From NCBI GenBank assembly GCA_016867195.1, contig VGKE01000031.1:1-5614 (forward strand): DNA of 5,614 nucleotides, written 5' to 3'. Source of the stretch: Candidatus Nealsoniibacteriota bacterium. Lineage in GTDB: Bacteria; Patescibacteriota; Minisyncoccia; Minisyncoccales; GWA2-38-27. How positions within the stretch are numbered: position 1 is the first letter of the stretch; each line of letters starts with the position of its first letter. Below the pieces are notes generated by a model. It was not told where the DNA came from. It searched no databases and worked only from the letters and a program-made list of their open reading frames with translations. Below are positions 1 to 5,608 of this stretch, one piece after another. The translations under genes and the position numbers were made by a program.

Positions 1-1
1 C

Positions 2-586
2 AACGGGACATTAACCAATGGACCTCAGTGGAGGTGCGCTAGCGCCGATAAAGAAAATACACCTTCGGGCGTCGGATGTTCGTTATATTTTGATGGATTA
101 AATGACTACGTGAGCATACCTAATCAATTGCCCTTAAATCCTAATCCGTTTACATTTTCTCATTGGATTAAGACAACAATGGCGTCAGGCCAAGTTTATA
201 CTATAGGGAATACCGGGGGAGGAAATGGATATAGATTTGGCATTAGCGGAGGGAGAATTGGATTTTTAATCGGCGACGGTGTTTATATTGAAAGTACCTG
301 TGGGACTAAGACCGTTAATGATGACAAATGGCATTTGATTACTGGTGTTTTTGAGAGGGGGACAGCGTTTAAGTGCTATATTGACGGAACATTTGTAAGT
401 TCGGTGCCGATTGGAACTTATCCTAATATGTCTTTAACAGCGCCACGTTTTGGCAGGCCGCTTTGCTGTATAGCTTTTAATGGTTTGATAGACGATGTCC
501 GTATCTACGCCGAGGCATTGACTCAGGCTCAGGTGGAGAGGTTGTATGCCGAAGGCGCGGCAAAACGGGGATTGGCAAGAGAATAA
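2..586 (+). CDS. LamG/concanavalin A-like domain surface protein, C-terminal part (5' end outside window)
   Basis: This frame is open from base 2 to the TAA at 584-586, giving 194 visible residues. The true start is upstream of the window: a GTG at 110 is only the Val of the conserved 'FDGLNDYV' strand, and 36 in-frame residues precede it, including 'NGTLTNGP', which normally follows a 'DSSGNGN'-type segment in LamG proteins. The LamG_3 (concanavalin A-like jelly-roll) pattern is clear: FDGLNDYVSIP, then FTFSHWIKT, WHLITGVFERG, CYIDGTFV, GLIDDVRIYAEALTQAQVERLYAEG. Such domains bind carbohydrate or act in adhesion on exported proteins. In CPR bacteria they often sit behind a type IV pilin-like N-terminus, but that part is not visible here. 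Six cysteines lie in the visible part, including a CC pair, which would fit disulfides outside the cytoplasm. Ligand and localisation are unproven. The domain call is firm; the specific role is unknown. Confidence 0.85.
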   Translation, partial: NGTLTNGPQWRCASADKENTPSGVGCSLYFDGLNDYVSIPNQLPLNPNPFTFSHWIKTTMASGQVYTIGNTGGGNGYRFGISGGRIGFLIGDGVYIESTCGTKTVNDDKWHLITGVFERGTAFKCYIDGTFVSSVPIGTYPNMSLTAPRFGRPLCCIAFNGLIDDVRIYAEALTQAQVERLYAEGAAKRGLARE

Positions 587-591
587 TAATA

Positions 592-621
592 GCCCGCCAA
601 CACAACGCCCGCCAACATAAC
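592..621. repeat. 15-bp tandem duplication in the spacer
   Basis: Two head-to-tail copies of GCCCGCCAACAYAAC lie at 592-606 and 607-621, differing only at 603 (C) versus 618 (T). They start 5 bases after the stop of the LamG gene. Their CCCGCC cores can pair with GGCGGG at 637-642 of the downstream hairpin, giving an alternative 6-bp stem. No coding capacity is seen. Two units are too few for a CRISPR array. Confidence 0.75.
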
Positions 622-634
622 GTTCAATAAATCA

Positions 635-660
635 AGGGCGGGGGAGACCCCGCCCCTACA
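635..660. repeat. GC-rich hairpin, REP-like intergenic repeat
   Basis: An 8-bp perfect stem GGGCGGGG (636-643) / CCCCGCCC (648-655) closes a GAGA loop (644-647), which fits the stable GNRA tetraloop class. It is followed by CTACA and then A residues, so it lacks the U-tract of an intrinsic terminator on the + strand; the other side is only patchily T-rich on the - strand. GC-rich hairpins of this look, ending in CCCCGCCCCTACA, resemble dispersed extragenic palindromes of many bacterial genomes (recollection, not checked). It may protect the 3' end of the LamG mRNA or partly end transcription. Confidence 0.6.
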
Positions 661-699
661 AAAAAATGTGTTTCAAAAAGTTTTAAAAATATTAACAAT

Positions 700-2643
700 A
701 TGGAAAAAAAATCAAAGTTAATTAAAAAAGGAGATTTATATTATCCAGGCAAGGTCTTTAAGAAAAAAGCCCTGGTTAATAATAAAAAAATATACAGGGA
801 AGCGGATAAAGACCCGGTTAAATTCTGGGAGAAATTGGCCAAAAAGCTTTATTGGAGAAAAAAATGGAAAAAAACCTTTCTTCACAAACCGCCTTATTTT
901 CAGTGGTTTATTAATGGGAAGCTTAATATTACTGAAAATATTTTTGAGAAGAATTATGAGGGCTGGAATAAGATAAAAAATAAGACCGCTTTAATCTGGG
1001 AGCCGGAGCCGATTGAGGAAGAATCAAGAAAACTAACTTATGGAGAACTGTTCTTCGCGGTTTGTAAATTCGCCAACGCCTTGAAAAAATTGGGAGTTAA
1101 AAAAGGGGATAGGGTAGGTATTTATTTACCCATGGTTCCGGAGGTAATAATTTCTGTGCTCGCTTGTGCCAGGATTGGCGCGGTTCATACGGTTGTTTTT
1201 TCCGCTTTTTCATCCCATGCTTTACAAATTCGGCTTCAAGATACGGAAGCCAAAATTTTAATAACAGTTGATGGTTATTATAGAAGGGGGAATGTTATTA
1301 ATCTAAAACAAGCGGCTGACGAGGCAATAAAAGAAACCAGTATTGAAAAAATTATTGTTGTTAAAAGGTCTCACAATGAGATTTCTTGGAACGAAAATCA
1401 GAACTTATGGTTTGAGGAGATAATTAAAGATGAAAGCGATGAATGCGAGGCAGAAATAATGGATTCAGAAGATCCCCTGTTTGTGCTTTATACGAGCGGC
1501 TCGACAGGAAAGCCCAAGGGCGTTTTGCACACCTGTGGCGGCTATATGATTCAGGCCTATTGGACCGGTAAATGGATATTTGACCTGAAAGACGATGATG
1601 TTCTGTGGTGTACGGCCGATGCTGGTTGGATAACGGGCCATAGCTACACTATTTATTCACCCCTGCTTAATGCTGTGCCAACTCTTCTTTTTGAAGGCGC
1701 GCCTGATTGGCCGACCCCTGGCAGATGGGCAGAGATTATTGAAAAATACAGGGTGACAACTTTTTATACAGCGCCTACCGCTATCAGGATGTTCGAAAAA
1801 TACGGTTTAGAATTTATTCAGAGATATAAATTTAAGAGTTTACAACTTTTAGGTTCGGTTGGCGAACCGATTGATGAATCTGCCTGGCTCTGGTATTTTA
1901 GAAATGTGGGCAAGGAAAAATGTCCTATTGTTGATACCTGGTGGCAGACAGAGTCGGGAGGAATTTTAATAACTTCTTTGCCCGGAATAGGCCCCTTTAA
2001 GCCATCTTTTACCGGCTTGCCTTTTCCGGGAACAAGATTTGATATATTTGACGACAAGAAAAAAAGTTTGCCTGTTGGCGAGCGGGGAAACCTGGTAATG
2101 TTGCCGCCGTTTTCTCCGGGAATGATGCGGGGGGTTTACAAAAATTCTGAGAAATATTTAGAGACATATTGGAAAGAATATGGTAAAAAAATTTATTTTA
2201 CCAGCGACGCGGCTTATAAAGACGAGAATGATTTAATTAGAATAGTGGGCAGAGTTGATGATGCGATAAAGGTGGCGGGTCACAGAATGACCACCGGAGA
2301 ATTAGAAAGCGTCGTGGCATTGCATTCCGATATTACCGAATGCGCCGTTATTGGCATAGTCGATGAGATAAAAGGAGAGGCGCCGGTTGTTTTCGCGGTT
2401 TCTAAAAACGAAAAGTCCTCTGAGCAATTAAAAAATGAAATAATTTCTCAAATCAGAAAAGAAATCGGGCCGATTGCATCGCCCAAGGAGGTATATATTG
2501 TGAATGATTTGCCAAAAACTAGGTCTGGTAAAATAATGAGGAGAATTTTACGTAAACTTTTTAGCAACGAGGATTTAGGCGATCTCAGCACCCTGGCCAA
2601 CCCTGAAAGCGTGGAAGAAATTAGAAAAATAATTAAATCCTAA
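700..2643 (+). CDS. acs: Acetyl-CoA synthetase, AMP-forming (acetate--CoA ligase, EC 6.2.1.1)
   Basis: A full-length cytosolic enzyme of 647 residues (E. coli Acs has 652) that makes acetyl-CoA from acetate, ATP and CoA through an acetyl-AMP intermediate. Order of parts: N-terminal Acs region about 25-85; large AMP-binding domain about 100-515 with the P-loop TSGSTGKPKG (265-274) and the A5 motif DTWWQTESGG (412-421); hinge Asp520 in GRVDD; small C-terminal domain with AGHRM (526-530); and the catalytic lysine Lys611 in PKTRSGK (605-611). Trp415 aligns with the Trp that limits the acyl pocket to acetate in Salmonella Acs, which favours acetate over propionate. PKTRSGK fits the PX4GK site acetylated by Pat-type enzymes. 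The ATG at 700 is preceded by an AT-rich stretch without a Shine-Dalgarno site and gives the expected N-terminus. It is first in a same-strand cluster with the GNAT and ppsA genes. GHRMTTGELE differs from the more usual GHRLGTAEIE, so a broader acyl-CoA ligase role is possible but less likely. Confidence 0.95.
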   Translation: MEKKSKLIKKGDLYYPGKVFKKKALVNNKKIYREADKDPVKFWEKLAKKLYWRKKWKKTFLHKPPYFQWFINGKLNITENIFEKNYEGWNKIKNKTALIWEPEPIEEESRKLTYGELFFAVCKFANALKKLGVKKGDRVGIYLPMVPEVIISVLACARIGAVHTVVFSAFSSHALQIRLQDTEAKILITVDGYYRRGNVINLKQAADEAIKETSIEKIIVVKRSHNEISWNENQNLWFEEIIKDESDECEAEIMDSEDPLFVLYTSGSTGKPKGVLHTCGGYMIQAYWTGKWIFDLKDDDVLWCTADAGWITGHSYTIYSPLLNAVPTLLFEGAPDWPTPGRWAEIIEKYRVTTFYTAPTAIRMFEKYGLEFIQRYKFKSLQLLGSVGEPIDESAWLWYFRNVGKEKCPIVDTWWQTESGGILITSLPGIGPFKPSFTGLPFPGTRFDIFDDKKKSLPVGERGNLVMLPPFSPGMMRGVYKNSEKYLETYWKEYGKKIYFTSDAAYKDENDLIRIVGRVDDAIKVAGHRMTTGELESVVALHSDITECAVIGIVDEIKGEAPVVFAVSKNEKSSEQLKNEIISQIRKEIGPIASPKEVYIVNDLPKTRSGKIMRRILRKLFSNEDLGDLSTLANPESVEEIRKIIKS

Positions 2644-2652
2644 ATTTTAGGG

Positions 2653-2658
2653 TATAAT
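2653..2658 (+). promoter_or_regulatory. Candidate -10 box (TATAAT) in front of the GNAT gene
   Basis: A perfect TATAAT lies in the 21-bp gap after acs. The A of the GNAT ATG (2665) is 7 bases past its last T, where a start site would be expected, so a promoter here would give a leaderless mRNA. No TTGACA-like -35 is seen 16-18 bp upstream (TAATTA-type sequence only), and there is no extended TGn. The box might be chance in AT-rich DNA. Confidence 0.4.
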
Positions 2659-2664
2659 GGGATA

Positions 2665-3138
2665 ATGGGGATTGAAATTAGGGAAATCAAAGAAAAAGAT
2701 AAAAAGGGGATGTATAAATTTTGTTTAGGGATTTTTGAGGAAATGGGCTGGGATAAAAATTTTACTTATGGCCTTGACAATCTGAAGAAATTTTTCGGCG
2801 GCGAAAGGGAAATTTTTATTGTGGCCAAATTAGGAAAAAAAATTATGGCTTGCGCCGGCTTAAAAGAATTATCAAAAAAAGACGGACTGATAAAAAGATT
2901 TTATGTTGCCAAAGAATTCCGGGGCAGGGGTTTGGCTGGTTTGATGCTTAAGATAATAAAAAAATTTGCCAGAGAGAAAAATTATAAAACTATTATGGTA
3001 GATATTTTTCAGGATAACCTGAGAGCAAAAAAATTTTTTCAAAAAAAAGGTTTTTCAATATTCAATCCTTCTCCCAGAGAAAACTGGCCAGAATCAAAAC
3101 ATCCTAAATTATTTGAGTTCAAAAAATTAGAATTATAA
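2665..3138 (+). CDS. GNAT-family N-acetyltransferase, substrate unknown
   Basis: A 157-residue, single-domain GCN5-related acetyltransferase that would transfer acetyl from acetyl-CoA to an amine. Visible parts are beta-1 'IEIREIKEKD' (3-12), an N-terminal helical region (about 13-46), strands 'IFIVAKLGKKIMACAGL' (50-66) and 'LIKRFYVAKEF' (75-85), the acetyl-CoA pyrophosphate-binding motif A R86-G-R-G89-L-A91 followed by its helix, and 'ARAKKFFQKKGF'-like motif B near 118-130 (NLRAKKFFQKKGF), where the side-chain-rich helix packs on CoA. Length is typical for the fold. The ATG at 2665 overlaps the TAA of a two-codon mini-ORF (TAATG) and has only weak purine-rich sequence ahead. It lies 21 bp after acs and 4 bp before ppsA, so co-transcription is likely. 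Acting on Acs, as AcuA or Pat do in other bacteria, is an attractive guess from position alone; it is shorter than AcuA and no specific similarity can be seen. Other small-molecule or protein substrates are equally open. Confidence 0.85.
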   Translation: MGIEIREIKEKDKKGMYKFCLGIFEEMGWDKNFTYGLDNLKKFFGGEREIFIVAKLGKKIMACAGLKELSKKDGLIKRFYVAKEFRGRGLAGLMLKIIKKFAREKNYKTIMVDIFQDNLRAKKFFQKKGFSIFNPSPRENWPESKHPKLFEFKKLEL

Positions 3139-3142
3139 AATT

Positions 3143-5608
3143 ATGGTAAATAAATCAAAAAAAAATATCTTGTGGCTTAAAGAAGTTAATTCAAAAGACA
3201 TTCCTTTGGTTGGGGGAAAAAACGCTTCTTTGGGCGAAATGTTTAATCAACTTTCCGGAGTTGGTGTAAGGATTCCCGACGGTTTTGCTTTCACCACCGC
3301 GGCTTATTGGTATTTTTTAAAAGAAAATAATTTTGAAGAAAAACTAAAAGAAATTTTTACTCAATTTAATCCCAAAAGCATTAAAAGTTTGCAAGAAACC
3401 GGAAAAAGAGCCAGAGACCTTGTTTTAAAAGGAGAATTTCCAACTGACTTAAAAAAGGAAATTGAAACGGCTTATCAAGAATTGGAAAAGAAATACGGAA
3501 AAAACTGTGAGTTGGCGGTCAGGTCTTCCGGGGTGGCAGAAGATGCGCCCAAGGATTCGTTTGCCGGTCAGTTTGAGACCTTTCTTAATGTTAAAGGAAA
3601 AGAGAAATTGCTGAAAGCGGTCAGGGAATGCTTAGCATCGTCTTTTAATGATAGGGTAATTGCTTATCGGGAAGAGAAAAAACTTTCCCATTTAGAGTTT
3701 GCCCTTTCAATTGGCGTTCAAAAAATGGTTAGAAGCGACAGGGCTTCTTCGGGAATAATTTTTACTTTAGATACTGAAACCGGCTTTCCAGATGTTATTT
3801 TGATTAATTCTATCTGGGGGGTAGGGGAAATGATTGTTCAGGGAAAAGTAACTCCAGACGAATTTTATGTGCATAAGCCCACCTTTAAAAAGGGTTTTAA
3901 ATCAATAATTCTTAAAAATTTGGGCAGAAAAACAAAAAAATATATTTTTAACAAAAAGGGCGGTTTGAAAGAGATGGTCGTAAATCCGAAAAAGCAAGTA
4001 GGGTTTTCTTTAAACGATGAAGAAATTTTGATTTTAGCAAAATGGGCCTGTCTTATTGAAGAGCATTATAAGATTCCTCAGGATATTGAATGGGCCAAAG
4101 ATGGGCGAACAGGGCAATTATTCATCGTTCAGTCAAGGCCGGAAACCGTTCATTCTCCTGAAACTACTCATAGTCATAGTTATCAAGAATATGAAACAGA
4201 AACAAAAAATAAGCCAATTTTATTTGGCACTGCTATCGGCGATAAAATAGGTCAGGGTCGGGTACGAGTAATTTCTGATGTTTCAAAAATTATTCAGTTT
4301 AAAAAAGGCGAGGTGTTGGTAACTAAAATGACCGACCCTGATTGGGTGCCAATTATGCGTTTGGCTTCAGCAATTGTTACAGATGAAGGAGGGAAGACCT
4401 GTCATGCCTCAATTATAGCCAGAGAGCTCGGAATACCGGCTATTGTCGGAGTTCAAAAAGCGAGCAAGGTTTTAAGAACAGGAGAAACAATAACAGTAGA
4501 TTGCACCCAGGGATTAAAAGGTAGAATTTTTAAAGGGAAAATTCCCTTTAAAATTAAAAAATATGACCTAAAAAAGGCGCCGAAGTTAAGAACTAAAATA
4601 ATGCTTAACGTCGGAGCGCCGGAAATCGCTTTTAAGTCATCGTTTTTACCCAATGACGGAGTCGGGTTGGCAAGAGAGGAATTTATAATAGCGGAAAAAA
4701 TTAGAGTGCATCCTTTGGCATTATACCACTATGAAAAAATCCGAAGTCCAAAATCCAACCACGGCGAAATTCAAAAAATAGTTAAGCAGATTGACGAAAT
4801 TACGATTGAACACAAAGATAAAAAAGAATTTTTTATTAAAGAATTGGCTGAAGGAATTGCTCAAATTGCCGCGGCATTTTACCCAAAAGAAGTTATTGTT
4901 CGTTTTTCCGATTTTAAAACCAATGAATATAGAAATTTGATTGGCGGCGAAATTTTTGAAAAAGAGGAGGCAAACCCTATGCTTGGATTCAGGGGTGCTT
5001 CCCGTTATCTTGATAAAAACTTTCAGCCGGCTTTTCAGATGGAATGCGATGCTATAAAAAGAGCTAGAGATGTTTTCGGTTTTAAAAATATCTCCTTAAT
5101 GGTGCCTTTTTGTCGAACCATTGAAGAGGGTAGAGGAGTTAAGGATTTAATAAAAAAATTTGGTCTTTTCGGACGTTTCGGACGTGCGACGTCCATCGGA
5201 CGTCGCACGTCCGAAACGTCCGAAACGTCCGAAACGGCGTCCGAATCGGGGCTAAAGGTCTATGTAATGTGTGAAATTCCCTCCAATGTTATTTTAGCCG
5301 AGGAATTTTTGGAAATTTTTGACGGAATGAGTATTGGCTCAAATGATTTAACCCAGCTTGTCTTGGGCCTTGATAGGGATAATGCTCAAATAGCTTATAT
5401 TGGGGATGAAAGAAATAAAACAGTAAAGCAAATGATCAGCAAGGTAATTAGGGTTTGTAAGGAAAAGAAAAAATACTGCGGCATTTGCGGAGAAGCGCCC
5501 TCCACTTATGAGGATTTTGCCCGATTTTTAGTCAAAGAGGGGATAGAATCAATTTCTTTGAATCCAAATTCAGTTATTAAAACAATAATAAACCTTTTTG
5601 ACGTGTAA
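3143..5608 (+). CDS. ppsA: Phosphoenolpyruvate synthase (pyruvate, water dikinase, EC 2.7.9.2) with in-frame repeat insertion
   Basis: An 821-residue cytosolic enzyme converting pyruvate, ATP and water to PEP, AMP and phosphate. The N-terminal ATP-grasp-like PPDK_N domain (about 16-345) shows VGGKNASLGEM (23-33), VRSSGVAED (126-134), FAGQFET and QSRPET (330-335). After a polar linker rich in His, Ser, Thr and Glu (about 337-357) comes the swivelling phosphohistidine domain (about 361-465) with GGKTCHASI; His421 is the phosphorylated residue and Thr419 matches the Thr targeted by the PSRP/DUF299 regulator in E. coli. The C-terminal PEP/pyruvate barrel (about 485-815) carries FSDFKTNEY (588-596), NPMLGFRG (611-618), CEIPSN (710-715), SNDLTQ (733-738) and the acid/base Cys782 in GICGEAPS. 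All catalytic residues are present, so the enzyme should work. Residues about 676-702 (FGRFGR...TSETSETSE...) are encoded by a GC-rich palindromic repeat not expected in the family, explaining most of the excess over the 792 residues of E. coli PpsA. The ATG at 3143 has no Shine-Dalgarno site and follows the GNAT stop by 4 bp, suggesting one operon. Confidence 0.95.
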   Translation: MVNKSKKNILWLKEVNSKDIPLVGGKNASLGEMFNQLSGVGVRIPDGFAFTTAAYWYFLKENNFEEKLKEIFTQFNPKSIKSLQETGKRARDLVLKGEFPTDLKKEIETAYQELEKKYGKNCELAVRSSGVAEDAPKDSFAGQFETFLNVKGKEKLLKAVRECLASSFNDRVIAYREEKKLSHLEFALSIGVQKMVRSDRASSGIIFTLDTETGFPDVILINSIWGVGEMIVQGKVTPDEFYVHKPTFKKGFKSIILKNLGRKTKKYIFNKKGGLKEMVVNPKKQVGFSLNDEEILILAKWACLIEEHYKIPQDIEWAKDGRTGQLFIVQSRPETVHSPETTHSHSYQEYETETKNKPILFGTAIGDKIGQGRVRVISDVSKIIQFKKGEVLVTKMTDPDWVPIMRLASAIVTDEGGKTCHASIIARELGIPAIVGVQKASKVLRTGETITVDCTQGLKGRIFKGKIPFKIKKYDLKKAPKLRTKIMLNVGAPEIAFKSSFLPNDGVGLAREEFIIAEKIRVHPLALYHYEKIRSPKSNHGEIQKIVKQIDEITIEHKDKKEFFIKELAEGIAQIAAAFYPKEVIVRFSDFKTNEYRNLIGGEIFEKEEANPMLGFRGASRYLDKNFQPAFQMECDAIKRARDVFGFKNISLMVPFCRTIEEGRGVKDLIKKFGLFGRFGRATSIGRRTSETSETSETASESGLKVYVMCEIPSNVILAEEFLEIFDGMSIGSNDLTQLVLGLDRDNAQIAYIGDERNKTVKQMISKVIRVCKEKKKYCGICGEAPSTYEDFARFLVKEGIESISLNPNSVIKTIINLFDV
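4528..4553. repeat. 12-bp inverted repeat inside ppsA linker region
   Basis: TTTTAAAGGGAA (4528-4539) and TTCCCTTTAAAA (4542-4553) are perfect reverse complements around AA (4540-4541). They encode the IFKGKIPFK segment just after the phosphohistidine domain, a segment whose wording (RI.KGKIPF) looks natural for the family, so this palindrome may be a by-product of AT-rich coding rather than an element. Confidence 0.6.
5167..5225. repeat. Perfect 28-bp inverted repeat inside ppsA
   Basis: The left arm 5167-5194 is the exact reverse complement of the right arm 5198-5225, with the 3-nt spacer ATC (5195-5197). Pairing breaks at 5166/5226. The arms contain copies of the 9-bp module TTCGGACGT (5168-5176, 5177-5185) and its complement ACGTCCGAA (5207-5215, 5216-5224), joined through GCGACGTCC / GGACGTCGC. 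In the mRNA this would be a very stable hairpin within the translated region. Confidence 0.97.
5168..5251 (+). mobile_element. Candidate palindromic element inserted in frame in ppsA (RPE-like)
   Basis: These 84 bases hold the inverted repeat plus more copies of the 9-bp module (ACGTCCGAA at 5207, 5216 and 5225, then a degenerate copy, CGTCCGAAT, at 5238-5246). By direct count 53 of 84 bases are G or C (63%), against clearly AT-rich flanks. It is read as 28 codons with no frame change, giving FGR FGR ATS I GRR TSE TSE TSE TASESG, between 'LIKKFGL' and 'LKVYVMCEIPSN', where family members usually have only a short loop such as RGKNG. There is no TA, TGA or TCA in it, so all six frames are open. 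Exact borders are uncertain by a few bases, and no transposase is present. An alternative origin is local module expansion rather than transposition. Confidence 0.65.
5207..5246 (+). repeat. 9-bp direct repeat array (ACGTCCGAA x3 plus degenerate copy)
   Basis: Three perfect contiguous ACGTCCGAA units at 5207-5233 are followed by ACG and a partial copy at 5237-5246 (GCGTCCGAAT). The 9-bp period equals three codons and yields Thr-Ser-Glu repeated three times, so copy-number change would keep the reading frame. The left arm has the same module twice in inverted orientation. Confidence 0.9.

Noticed and set aside
110..586. GTG at 110 as the start of a short complete gene
   Set aside because: The frame stays open back to base 2 and upstream codons encode LamG-like sequence; this GTG is the Val of FDGLNDYV, so the gene is cut by the window edge.
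636..660. Rho-independent terminator after the LamG gene
   Set aside because: The stem is good but is followed by CTACAAAA rather than a T-run on the + strand, and only by patchy T's on the - strand.
660..699. Sigma-70 promoter for acs
   Set aside because: Only poor matches (TTTCAA, TATTAA) with wrong spacing in very AT-rich DNA.
1818..2057. Minus-strand open frame within acs
   Set aside because: It lies opposite conserved Acs motifs, has no recognisable domain or start signals, and is explained as a shadow of the real gene.
2665..3138. Naming the GNAT gene acuA or pat
   Set aside because: Only gene position supports it; length and visible sequence do not identify either family.
4056..4653. 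Other short open frames (4056-4250 + and 4453-4653 -) within ppsA
   Set aside because: They overlap conserved parts of PpsA in other frames and show no domain signal.
5168..5246. CRISPR array
   Set aside because: Units are 9 bp, contiguous, without spacers, partly inverted, and translated within ppsA.
5168..5251. Intein or self-splicing intron
   Set aside because: Far too short, without splicing-block motifs or intron catalytic structure, and the sequence is open and in frame.
5160..5255. Frameshift or pseudogene in ppsA caused by the repeat
   Set aside because: The repeat keeps the frame, and the downstream motifs CEIPSN, SNDLTQ and GICGEAPS with the catalytic Cys are intact.
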